This document shows positions 18,662 to 26,258 of a DNA stretch of 39,027 bases, piece after piece. The DNA is from Pedosphaera sp. Its GTDB lineage: Bacteria > Verrucomicrobiota > Verrucomicrobiia > Limisphaerales > F1-12-MAGs170. The stretch covers positions 1 through 39,027 of the forward strand of contig SIBF01000018.1 in assembly GCA_009695275.1 (NCBI GenBank), in the 5' to 3' direction. The notes below the pieces were generated by a model. That model did not search any database, was not told the origin of the DNA, and was given only the letters and a program-made list of their open reading frames with translations. Made by a program: the position numbers and the translations under genes. Position 1 is the stretch's first letter; each line of letters opens with the position of its first letter.

Positions 18662-20311
18662 TCACTTCACCACCATCTCGGTGAACGGCGGCACGCGGGC
18701 CTGGAGGAAAACCAGCACTCCGACCAGCGCAGCGAGCGCGATGCTGTGGAAGAAAACGTAACGGAGAATATCTCCTTCCCGCCCGTACCAATTCGTCGCC
18801 GTGCTCGCCACCACGATGCTCTGCGCATCGACCATTTTGCCCATCACGCCGCCCGAGCTGTTCGCCGCGCCCATCAGGATCGGACTGATCCCATTCTGTT
18901 CAGCGGTGATTTTTTGGAGGCTGCCGAAGAGGACGTTCGACGCCGTATCCGAGCCCGTGAGCGCCACTCCCAACCAGCCGAGCAACGTGCCAAAGAATGG
19001 ATAAAGCCAGCCAGTCTTTGCCAACGCGAGACCGAGTGTGGCGTCTGTGCCGGAATACTTGGTGACGTAACCCAACGCGAGCATCGCGGCGATGGTCAGA
19101 AGAGAGAAGCGAACACGCACCAGCGTTTCCCAATAAGTCTTTGCCGTCTCACGAATCGAAAAACCCATCAACCATGCTGAAAGCAGCGCCGATGCGAGGA
19201 TCCCGGTACCGGTCGCCGAGAGCCAGTTGAAGGCGAAGACAGCTTTCTCCGGTGCTGCACCCGTCGGCGCCACCGGCGGTGCGCGCTGAATAAGGTTGTG
19301 CAAATAGGGAATCTCAATTTGCGGTTGAGAGAGCTTGTTCAGCGAGGTTTTCACCGCCGGAATTCCCCAGAGGAACACGAGCAAGCTCAGGAGAATCCAC
19401 GGCAACCACGCGCGAAAGATTTGTCGGGAATCATGAGCTGAATGGAATTGTTTTGGCTCGTCGTTCAAGGATTGACCGGAAGGTTCCACCCAAAGTTTTT
19501 TCGGCCGCCACACGCGCAACAAGGCGGCGACCGCAGCCATCGAGACAATCGAGGCAATGATGTCCACCAGCCAGGGGCCGTGGAAGTTCGAAACGAGGAA
19601 CTGGGGGATCGCAAAAGCAAGACCTGCGGTGAGTGCGGCGGGCCAGACTTCAATCGTTCCGCGAAAGCCCGCATAGGCCCAGACCACCCAGAACGGCACG
19701 ATCAACGAGAAAAAGGGAAGCTGCCGGCCAACCATCGCTGACAATTGCATGGCGTCCATTCCCGTGACGCTCGCCAGGGTGAGGATCGGGATTCCCAGCG
19801 CTCCGAACGCCACTGGCGCGGTATTCGCGATCAACGAGAGCCCGGAAGCTTCGAGCGGTTTGAAGCCCAGTTGGATCAGGATGGCGGCGGTCACGGCGAC
19901 CGGAGTGCCGAAGCCCGCCGCGCCTTCAAAAAAAGCGCCGAACGAAAACGCGATCAGGATCACCTGAATCCGCCGGTCTGGAGCGAGCGTGGCGAGGTTG
20001 TCTCGAAGCACGGTGAAATGCCCCTTCTTCACCGTCAGCGAGTAGAGGAAGATCAGATTGAGAATGATCCAGCCGATGGGGAAAAGACCGTAAGCTGCGC
20101 CGTAGCCTGTGGTCGCGAGAGCCGCCGCGACCGGCATCCGATAAACACCGATGGCGACACCCAACGCCACTGCCAGCCCGGCAATTGCAGCCAGATGGAT
20201 GCGAACATGGAGGAAGCCGATTGCTCCCAGGAGAACCACGACCGGAAGCATCGCCACAACAGTCGAGAGTATGGAGTTTCCAAGAGGGTCGTAAATTTGT
20301 GGCCAAGGCAT
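18662..20311 (-). CDS. lctP: L-lactate/glycolate permease, LctP family
   Basis: The 549-residue protein is hydrophobic throughout with about a dozen membrane segments and carries LctP-family signatures: 'FEGAAGFGTPVAVTAAIL', 'GSDTASNVLFG' and 'ANSSGGVMGKMVDAQSIVVA'. The family imports L-lactate, D-lactate or glycolate with protons across the inner membrane. No lactate dehydrogenase or utilisation gene is adjacent, so the physiological substrate is inferred from the family only. The ATG at 20311 was chosen over the open upstream frame to 20404 because the protein start MPWPQIYDPLGNS fits the family's N-terminus. The prepilin-like gene ends 120 bases upstream on the same strand, so it probably has its own promoter in 20312-20431. 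Confidence 0.93.
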   Translation of the reverse strand: MPWPQIYDPLGNSILSTVVAMLPVVVLLGAIGFLHVRIHLAAIAGLAVALGVAIGVYRMPVAAALATTGYGAAYGLFPIGWIILNLIFLYSLTVKKGHFTVLRDNLATLAPDRRIQVILIAFSFGAFFEGAAGFGTPVAVTAAILIQLGFKPLEASGLSLIANTAPVAFGALGIPILTLASVTGMDAMQLSAMVGRQLPFFSLIVPFWVVWAYAGFRGTIEVWPAALTAGLAFAIPQFLVSNFHGPWLVDIIASIVSMAAVAALLRVWRPKKLWVEPSGQSLNDEPKQFHSAHDSRQIFRAWLPWILLSLLVFLWGIPAVKTSLNKLSQPQIEIPYLHNLIQRAPPVAPTGAAPEKAVFAFNWLSATGTGILASALLSAWLMGFSIRETAKTYWETLVRVRFSLLTIAAMLALGYVTKYSGTDATLGLALAKTGWLYPFFGTLLGWLGVALTGSDTASNVLFGSLQKITAEQNGISPILMGAANSSGGVMGKMVDAQSIVVASTATNWYGREGDILRYVFFHSIALAALVGVLVFLQARVPPFTEMVVK

Positions 20312-20431
20312 GGTGGTGACGGGTGGAATTGTGCCCGAGGTTCTAACTTGGGCTTGGAGCAGACTCAACTGGAAATGCGAAAATCCCTCGCGAGGCAGAA
20401 TCAAATCTTCCAGCAGGCCAATGAGCGACGC

Positions 20432-21265
20432 TTAACGGAACAATTCCTGATGGGCTTCGTTATCGATGTGCCACCTTTTCAGCCAGTCGTCGTTCCGGTT
20501 CATGAGCAGTTTTTCCGCATCGACAATTTCCACGTGAGCATCTCCGAACACGATGTTCAAACGGCCGTTGTGCCGCTTCTCGGCTTGCTTGCTGTCCGTC
20601 AGTTCGCCTCCTGCTTCGGCATCGTCGATCTGCGGGAAGAAGAGTTTCCGCGACAGGGCTTCCAGGCCGGCTATGATGATCCGCTTCTCCTGTGAAAGAG
20701 TGGAGTAGGAATCCGCAATCGTGATCAGGTTGCTTGGGACAAGCACCTCGTTCTCCTTGACGGCCGTCTGCGTGATCTCGCCTGCGCCACTGAACTTTCC
20801 GGCCAGCCCGTATCGAAAGACTCCAAACTCATCCGAAGTGCCAACGTTGTAACCGTAGCTTCCCGAAGAGATATAAATGGAGTTCCGGTCCACCCGTCCG
20901 TCCCAGACAAAGCCCTTGTAGCTGGGACAGGTGTAAAGATCATTCGTCCATCCTTGCCCGGTGTAGGGACGGAGGTCGTCATACCATTTCGCGCCTTCCG
21001 GCTTCGTCCGGCTCACTACCGAACCAAGCAAAGGGTAGGCGGAGTGGTCAGTGATGTAGAGTTGTTGCGCCAACCCTATCTGGCGGAGGTTGCTTTTGCA
21101 CCGCACCGACCGCGCGGAACTCTTGGCCGCTGGGAGGGCCGGGAGGAGAAGTGCCGCCAGGATCGCGATGACCGCTATGACGACGAGCAGTTCGATCAAT
21201 GAAAACGCGGCTCGCCTCCGGTTGGGCTTTTCTTCGTTACCGCGAAATGGTTGTCGGGCAAACAT
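20432..21265 (-). CDS. Type II secretion/pilin-like prepilin (DUF1559-like, H-X9-DG-related)
   Basis: The 277-residue protein has a type III/IV prepilin leader: basic residues (NRRRAA), then [24 protein letters not shown] with Glu at +5 of the mature start. The residue before the cut is Ala instead of the usual Gly (RAA/FSLIE). The body resembles the large DUF1559 group of planctomycetes and verrucomicrobia, with '[15 protein letters not shown]' after the helix and '[17 protein letters not shown]' near the C-terminus, a variant of the H-X9-DG motif with Ala in place of Gly. Such proteins are pseudopilin-like, abundant in this phylum and of unclear role. It starts at the ATG at 21265. Confidence 0.9.
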   Translation of the reverse strand: MFARQPFRGNEEKPNRRRAAFSLIELLVVIAVIAILAALLLPALPAAKSSARSVRCKSNLRQIGLAQQLYITDHSAYPLLGSVVSRTKPEGAKWYDDLRPYTGQGWTNDLYTCPSYKGFVWDGRVDRNSIYISSGSYGYNVGTSDEFGVFRYGLAGKFSGAGEITQTAVKENEVLVPSNLITIADSYSTLSQEKRIIIAGLEALSRKLFFPQIDDAEAGGELTDSKQAEKRHNGRLNIVFGDAHVEIVDAEKLLMNRNDDWLKRWHIDNEAHQELFR

Positions 21266-21363
21266 CCTTCAAGACGCGCGCCTGAAACAAAATTTCTGAC
21301 GCGAGCCGAAAGTAGCACCGCACTTTCATGGCGCAACCCTCCTTTTTTGGTTGCAACCCTTGT

Positions 21364-21852
21364 TCAAATTCGACGCTTTTGGAGACCTTCCGCAACGCTC
21401 TCAGCGAGGTTGGGCATCAGGTAGGGCTTGGCAAGAAGGAGATCAAAACCCATTTGCGAGGCTTTCTCCTCTCCAATGGTCGAGCCGTAGCCTGTCGCGA
21501 GGATGATGGGAATCTCGGGCTGCAAGGATCGAAGGATGGCGGCTACTTCGTCACCGCACATTCCAGGCATTGTCAAGTCCGTGATGACCACTTGAAAGCG
21601 ATTCGGATTGGCGCGGAAGGCCTCAACCGCCCCTTCCGGCGCTTCAAAGCAGGAGGGAATGTGTCCGAGTCTTTGCAGCATCGCGGCTGCGATCTGGAGA
21701 ATGGCCGGTTCGTCATCGATCAGAAGGATTTCCTGACCAGATACATGGTTGAGGGACCGGGGATCCAACGGCGGCGCGGTTTTCATCTTCGGGATTTCAT
21801 GCCCTTCATTGGCAGGCTCAGCATCGCAACATAAAAGCTCGGTGGAACTCAT
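21364..21852 (-). CDS. Single-domain response regulator (receiver)
   Basis: The 162-residue protein has about 38 poorly conserved N-terminal residues and then one receiver domain: acidic pair Asp46-Asp47 (LLIDDEP), phospho-acceptor Asp92 (ITDLTMPGM), Thr120 (LATGYG) and Lys142 (AKPYL). There is no output domain. It is the last gene of the chemosensory operon, starting 7 bases after the cheB stop, and may act like CheY or as a phosphate sink. The frame is open upstream to 22071 inside cheB, but only sequence from the ATG at 21852 is credible. The receiver type (DDEP...TDLTMPGM...ATGYG) is that seen attached to hybrid histidine kinases, not flagellar CheY. Confidence 0.88.
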   Translation of the reverse strand: MSSTELLCCDAEPANEGHEIPKMKTAPPLDPRSLNHVSGQEILLIDDEPAILQIAAAMLQRLGHIPSCFEAPEGAVEAFRANPNRFQVVITDLTMPGMCGDEVAAILRSLQPEIPIILATGYGSTIGEEKASQMGFDLLLAKPYLMPNLAESVAEGLQKRRI

Positions 21853-21859
21853 GGTATCT

Positions 21860-23023
21860 TCAAGCCGTGGCGGAAGTCGGCTTGAAAGCGACTTCATTCG
21901 CGTATTTTTCGATTCGAGCCGGCATGTGATCAAGGTGAAGGATCTGTTGCGCGGCACCAAGGCGGACGGCTTCGCGGGGCATGCCATAGACCACACAGCT
22001 TTCTTCATTCTGCGCGATTGTGGCTGCTCCTGCTTCTTTGAGATGCAGCATTCCAGACGCCCCATCGGCACCCATTCCCGTCAGGAGCAGCGCAAGGGCG
22101 TGCGGTCCGGCACCGGCTTTCATCGCCGAATCGAAGAGAATATCCACGGCCGGACGCTGATGATGAATCATCGGCCCGGTGTTCAGCTCGACGGTGTAAT
22201 GGCTGGAATGCCATTTCAGGACCATGTGCTGGCCTCCGGGAGCAATCAAAACGAGACCAGGCTCCACGCGATCATTGTGGCACGCTTCCCGGACTTCGAG
22301 TTCGCAGACCTGATTGAGACGATCAGCGAAGGCTCGTGAGAAGTATGCGGGAATATGCTGAACGATGCAGATGCCCGGCAAGTTACCTGACAGTTTGGTG
22401 AGAACACTCTTCAAAGCTTCCGTGCCTCCAGTGGAAGCGCCCATGAGTATCAACTGGCGCGGCGCATAGGCGCGCTGACGTTCTTCAGGGAGAAGTTTGG
22501 CTCTTTGAGAGGAGAGCGCCACGGGGTGTCTGGCCCGGCGTGCGGTTAATTCCGCCGGAGCAGGCGGTGGGGGCTTGGGAATGGGTTGCGGAGGCGGCGC
22601 GGTTACGAGACTTGGCGGCGGGCGGCGATATTTTGACTGGGCGGCTGCCTTGATCTTCGAGGCGAGCTCCGAGCTGCCCACCGCGGAGAAGGCACCATCC
22701 GGCTTGGCGACGATATCCACCGCCCCTGCCTGAAGCGCTTCGAGAGCTTTCCCGGAGCCAGCAGTGGTGAGTGAACTCATGATGATCACCGGCATTGGCC
22801 GGTGCTTCATGATGAGTTTGAGGAAGGTGAGTCCGTCCATGCGCGGCATATCGATGTCGAGGGTGATGACGTCGGGATCCAGGGCGAGGATTTTGTCCCG
22901 GGCCACGTAGGGATCGACAGCTGTTCCCACGATTTCAATTTCGGAATCATTAGCGAGGCCGTCCGTGACGATCTTCCGGACAAGCGCGGAATCGTCAACG
23001 ATGAGAGTGCGGATGCGAGTCAT
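21860..23023 (-). CDS. cheB: CheB, receiver-linked protein-glutamate methylesterase
   Basis: The 387-residue protein has the standard CheB order. An N-terminal receiver (VDDSALVRK, Asp56 in TLDIDMPRMDG, Lys108) is followed by a long Pro-rich linker (about residues 132-160, with PPPQPIPKPPPP) and the methylesterase domain with catalytic triad Ser197 (GASTGGTEAL), His223 (VQHIPAYF) and Asp320 (TGMGADG). It removes methyl groups from, and deamidates, chemoreceptor glutamates, activated by phosphorylation from CheA. The start ATG at 23023 lies 16 bases after the HDOD gene stop. No receptor or CheA gene is in the window, so its partners lie elsewhere. Confidence 0.95.
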   Translation of the reverse strand: MTRIRTLIVDDSALVRKIVTDGLANDSEIEIVGTAVDPYVARDKILALDPDVITLDIDMPRMDGLTFLKLIMKHRPMPVIIMSSLTTAGSGKALEALQAGAVDIVAKPDGAFSAVGSSELASKIKAAAQSKYRRPPPSLVTAPPPQPIPKPPPPAPAELTARRARHPVALSSQRAKLLPEERQRAYAPRQLILMGASTGGTEALKSVLTKLSGNLPGICIVQHIPAYFSRAFADRLNQVCELEVREACHNDRVEPGLVLIAPGGQHMVLKWHSSHYTVELNTGPMIHHQRPAVDILFDSAMKAGAGPHALALLLTGMGADGASGMLHLKEAGAATIAQNEESCVVYGMPREAVRLGAAQQILHLDHMPARIEKYANEVAFKPTSATA

Positions 23024-23039
23024 GGGTGTGTTCTCTGGT

Positions 23040-23891
23040 TTAAGCGGCGGCCATTTTGAACATAGATTCCACTTCTGCCATTCGCTCGTGCGCCTCGATC
23101 ATGAAGTGCGGCAACTGGTCGGCGTTCAGGTTGAGTGTTTCAAGGGCATCGACCCGGCCGCGCAATGCAAGAGCGGAGTGACCATAGCTATGTCCCATGA
23201 AATGAGCAACGAGGTTCCCGAGATAGACCATCGAAGCCAGTCGATGGTTCGGTTGGGCGGCTTTCGGTGAATGGTGGAACCAGACGGCGCTGACGAGGTT
23301 GGCCGGGAATTTCCACCGTGCCAGGAGACGTCCGCCAATCTCAGCATGTTGGACGCCGAGAAGCTTCTTTTCCGTGTCGAGCAGGGATTGTTGATTCCGT
23401 TCAGTCTCTTCGAGGAGCTTCATGTAAATTTTTTCCAGCGCCTCTGAGAGAATGATTTTGCCAATGTCATGGAGAAGCCCGGCCGTGAAGGCGACGCTCT
23501 CATCTTCGCCAAGTTTTTGCGCGATGATCTGAGATGCAACCGCCGTTGCAACGGAATGGTGCCACAGTTCTCCGGTGTTGATGCCATATCCTGATTGGGC
23601 CGGCCCCAAGGCTTTGGCACCGCTGACTGCGGCGGCGATGCGGTACATTTCCTTGAACCCAAGCCATTGCACTGCGTCCTGGAGGTTAACGATGGGATTT
23701 GCCGGGGAGTAGAATGCGCTGTTGCAGGATTTAAGCACATCGGCTGTGAGGGCCGGGTCATAAGACATGAGCGTCACGACCTTGCTGCTGTCCACGTTTT
23801 CGCGGCGGAGCAAAGCCAAAAGTTCCGGGAGAACCTTTGGCGCGGGCGGGAGGTGCTTGACCTTGTTTATGTAGTCGTCGAGCTCTTGCAT
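23040..23891 (-). CDS. HDOD-domain signalling protein
   Basis: The 283-residue protein is an HDOD protein: an N-terminal helical start (LPPAPKVLPELLALLRRENVD), a 'MSYDPALTADVLKSCNSAFYS' helix pair, a 'LQDAVQWLGFKEMYRIAAAV' segment, and an HD-like 'GLLHDIGKIIL' motif in which His-Asp is retained. HDOD proteins are non-catalytic or poorly catalytic HD relatives found with signalling systems. The start at 23891 has a good ribosome site (GAGGTGA, about 5 bases away) and overlaps the end of cheD by 25 bases. It lies inside the che operon between cheD and cheB, which suggests it takes part in the same chemosensory pathway. Confidence 0.9.
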   Translation of the reverse strand: MQELDDYINKVKHLPPAPKVLPELLALLRRENVDSSKVVTLMSYDPALTADVLKSCNSAFYSPANPIVNLQDAVQWLGFKEMYRIAAAVSGAKALGPAQSGYGINTGELWHHSVATAVASQIIAQKLGEDESVAFTAGLLHDIGKIILSEALEKIYMKLLEETERNQQSLLDTEKKLLGVQHAEIGGRLLARWKFPANLVSAVWFHHSPKAAQPNHRLASMVYLGNLVAHFMGHSYGHSALALRGRVDALETLNLNADQLPHFMIEAHERMAEVESMFKMAAA

Positions 23892-24400
23892 AGGGTCACC
23901 TCTTCTTGCTGGCCTGAGGTCTTCAGTCGCACTTCACCGGTGGCGATCTTAAGATACATGGTTCGATTGACGAGGCCACCGGTTTGTTGCGCCGAGATTC
24001 GAAGTCCGTGCTTCTGGAATAGTTGGGCAAGCGCCTCATAGTTGCGTTTCCCGATGTTAAAGAAACCACTGTTGTCCATGATTTGAGCGCCTCCCGCCAC
24101 CGAGATGATCACTCGATGTTTGTCAGCGCCGAGCTGGTAAGCTGAACGGAAGAGCATCGAGACACCCGTATCGACGAACATGGCGGGCTTGGCCGCGGCT
24201 TTTGCTGTATCGATGGTCGAGTCCGGGAGCATGATGTGGAGCAAGCCGCCGACATGTGCGACGGGATCGTAAATGGAAACTCCGAGACAGGAACCAAGCG
24301 AGTAAGTGGCGAAGACAACGTTCTGGTTGTTCGATACCGCCATTTCAGCAATGCCGACAACGACACGTTGCTCAAATCCTGTGAGTGAAGGTGAGGGCAT
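23867..24400 (-). CDS. cheD: CheD, chemoreceptor glutamine deamidase
   Basis: The 177-residue protein has the CheD catalytic triad in order: Thr32 and Cys38 (ATYSLGSCLGV) and His55 (GGLLHIMLPDS). The family deamidates receptor glutamines and, in some bacteria, interacts with the CheC phosphatase; no CheC is present here. The start at 24400 is an ATG 8 bases after the cheR stop. A TTG at 24442 overlapping cheR is the only longer option and is less likely. The gene overlaps the HDOD gene by 25 bases, so their translation is probably coupled. Confidence 0.93.
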   Translation of the reverse strand: MPSPSLTGFEQRVVVGIAEMAVSNNQNVVFATYSLGSCLGVSIYDPVAHVGGLLHIMLPDSTIDTAKAAAKPAMFVDTGVSMLFRSAYQLGADKHRVIISVAGGAQIMDNSGFFNIGKRNYEALAQLFQKHGLRISAQQTGGLVNRTMYLKIATGEVRLKTSGQQEEVTLCKSSTTT

Positions 24401-24408
24401 GGACGGGC

Positions 24409-25263
24409 TTAACTCTTCTGGTAAATGCTGGGTTTGAGACAACGAAGGCCCGTGTCGAGTCCGTTCAGGCTTTCAGAGTGTCCGGTGAAGAGGTGGCCAT
24501 GAGGCACAAGGAACTTTGCCAGTTGCCGCACCAGCTGTTCCTGCGTCGGGCGGTCAAAATAAATCATGACGTTGCGGCAGAAAATCAGATCGAAGGTGTC
24601 GTTGAATTGATACTGGCCAAGCAGATTGAGCTGCTGGAAATCCACACGCTCCAAAATGCCTGGTTTGACGCGATAATGCCCCTCCCATTTGCCATGTCCT
24701 CGCTGCAAGTATCGGCGCTGCCATTCTGGGGGTACCGAGGTCAAGCGGTCTTCAGAATACACAGCCGCCCTGGCCTTTCCGAGTGCCTTGGTCGAAATGT
24801 CGGTCGCGAGGATTCTCCAATCCCAACCTGCGGTGAGCGGAAAATGTTCGGCCAGGTAGAAGGCGATGCTAAAGGGCTCCTCACCGGTGGCGCATGCCGC
24901 GCTCCAAACTTTGAGCTTCTTCTTTCCGGGTGGAATCACAGCCGGCAGCGCCGTTTTTACCATGTAGGTGAAATGGTCCTGCTCTCTCAGAAAATTGGTG
25001 AAGTTCGTGGTCAGGGCATCCACGACGTGGGTGATCTCCTCTTCGTCGGCAGAGTGCCTTAGAAAATCACAATAATCGTTGAACATCTCGAATCCATGAA
25101 GGCGCATCCGTTTGCCGAGGCGGGCCTTGATCAGGGATTGTTTGCCGTCGTGCAGTCGAATGCGGCAACGCTCGTATATCAGTGAAATGATAAAGTCGAA
25201 GCTGGCAGCTTCGTCCGTGAGGCTTTGTCTCCGGGGCATCTTTAGAGTTACGTCATTCGTCAC
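24409..25263 (-). CDS. cheR: CheR, chemoreceptor methyltransferase
   Basis: The 284-residue protein has the N-terminal helical part (FDFIISLIYERCRIRLHDGKQ...) and the SAM-binding domain: LKVWSAACATGEEPFSIA, ILATDIS, LIFCRNVMIYFD and HLFTGHSESL, all CheR hallmarks. It methylates chemoreceptor glutamates. The start is uncertain. A GTG at 25263 lies only two bases from a strong AGGAGG at 25266-25271, while an ATG at 25239 (MPRRQS) has the site too far away. The GTG was kept. This is the first gene of a five-gene minus-strand operon (cheR, cheD, HDOD, cheB, receiver). About 1 kb upstream has no intact gene, so the operon promoter must lie just above 25263. Confidence 0.92.
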   Translation of the reverse strand: MTNDVTLKMPRRQSLTDEAASFDFIISLIYERCRIRLHDGKQSLIKARLGKRMRLHGFEMFNDYCDFLRHSADEEEITHVVDALTTNFTNFLREQDHFTYMVKTALPAVIPPGKKKLKVWSAACATGEEPFSIAFYLAEHFPLTAGWDWRILATDISTKALGKARAAVYSEDRLTSVPPEWQRRYLQRGHGKWEGHYRVKPGILERVDFQQLNLLGQYQFNDTFDLIFCRNVMIYFDRPTQEQLVRQLAKFLVPHGHLFTGHSESLNGLDTGLRCLKPSIYQKS

Positions 25264-25599
25264 TTCCTCCTATCGGCTAAACTCGCTCGGACTTAAGGGT
25301 CTGCTTGAAAATTTCAAGTCGTTCCGGGCTTTGAATTTTCCCTGTGAAGCAAAGCGGCGAAGTCGTGACATCACCGCAGGCGGCTGTGACGATCAAGCCG
25401 ACGCAGCCCACGGCAAAAAAGACCGCCGCCCGAAGGGTTTGCGCGGAAAATGCCGGCTGAGTTCGTTGCTCTTCAGTCGGAGACCTGTAAGCCGGAGCAA
25501 TTCAATAGGAGCGCGGAACTTATTCCGTAGCGGCATGGAAGGCCCAACTGGGCTGGAGATTTCCACTGCGGCACCTTGCTCCTCGCGCTGGTCACTCTC
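25264..25599. other. Intergenic stretch upstream of the che operon
   Basis: No intact gene is seen. The right-hand part may contain the far end of the decayed propeller gene described next. A plus-strand Lys/Thr/Ala-rich stretch near 25340-25460 has no recognisable family. The promoter of the che operon should be in the first bases of this stretch. Confidence 0.45.
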
Positions 25600-26040
25600 C
25601 AGTGACCTGGTTTTCGGCTACCTGGCATGTCGTCGAGACCACAGCCCTTGGGGTGTTCTTGGATCCACGAGGAATGAATTCCGCGCTCCTGCTGCATGGA
25701 TTCGGATAAGGGATATTCTCTGTGCCAGATGATGAGCTGACGTTTCCCTCCCACGTTGAGGAGGGGCGGTGGACAATAGCAGGGTTCCTTCGATTCAGAG
25801 CTCGCCAGAGTTCGCGTCCCGTCATCCGATCAGCGTCCGCCTTGACGCGATCCATGACGAACACGCGTCCATCCGCTAACGTCAGACCAGAATAGCTCGA
25901 TTCGATCCGCGTTCTCCACCGCAACGGAGGGCCACCTGCTGGAAAGGATTCGAGAATGCCAGTTTCACGTCAGATCGCATCGGGCTTCTGCCCGAGCCAT
26001 TGCGGTCAGTCCTCGGCGACAACTTGGACAACAAGGGCAC
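25600..26040 (-). pseudogene. Decayed PQQ-like outer-membrane-style beta-propeller gene
   Basis: On the minus strand one frame from about 26040 reads as the start of the PQQ-like propeller proteins common in this phylum: ALVVQVVAED, stop, PQWLGQKPDAI, stop, RETGILESFPAGGPPLRW, then RTRIESSYSGLTLADGRVFVMDRV. Both stops are TGA (26006-26008 and 25970-25972) at positions where the family has Trp (DWPQW and IWRETG), so each looks like TGG changed to TGA. After MDRVK the sequence jumps to ADRMTGRELWRALNRR, which belongs to a later blade, so an internal segment of roughly a hundred residues seems lost. Near 25755 the frame changes, and the next family-like strand (GGKRQLIIWH) is in another frame. 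The gene is dead. Confidence 0.75.
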
Positions 26041-26258
26041 TTCAAATTGCGATAACGGATAGGAATTTACCGAGAGGAATTTGCCTCGTTGACGCTGTTC
26101 GGCTGAAGAGAAATTGAGTTTCCTTCGTGGTCATTGGCTGTGATTGTACGACTTGACCGGCGGGTGCCAAGCACGTTGTCCGGGCCTGCTTGCTGGTTAG
26201 AACTGGGCGCGTCCGTGGCTGCAATGAAAGAGTTCTGAAAGGAAATCATCACGCGATT
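26041..26258. other. Stretch between decayed propeller and the large fusion gene
   Basis: A minus-strand frame of about 60 codons (26067-26252) is open but matches nothing known to me. It may be a leader or further debris of the decayed gene. No RNA or hairpin was recognised. Confidence 0.4.

Noticed and set aside
18662-20311. Lactate utilisation operon
   Set aside because: Only the permease is present; no lactate dehydrogenase or LutABC-type gene adjoins it in the window.
25960-26010. Selenocysteine or read-through at the two TGA codons of the PQQ-like gene
   Set aside because: Both stand for Trp in the family, and the same gene has an internal deletion and a frameshift, so decay is the simpler reading.
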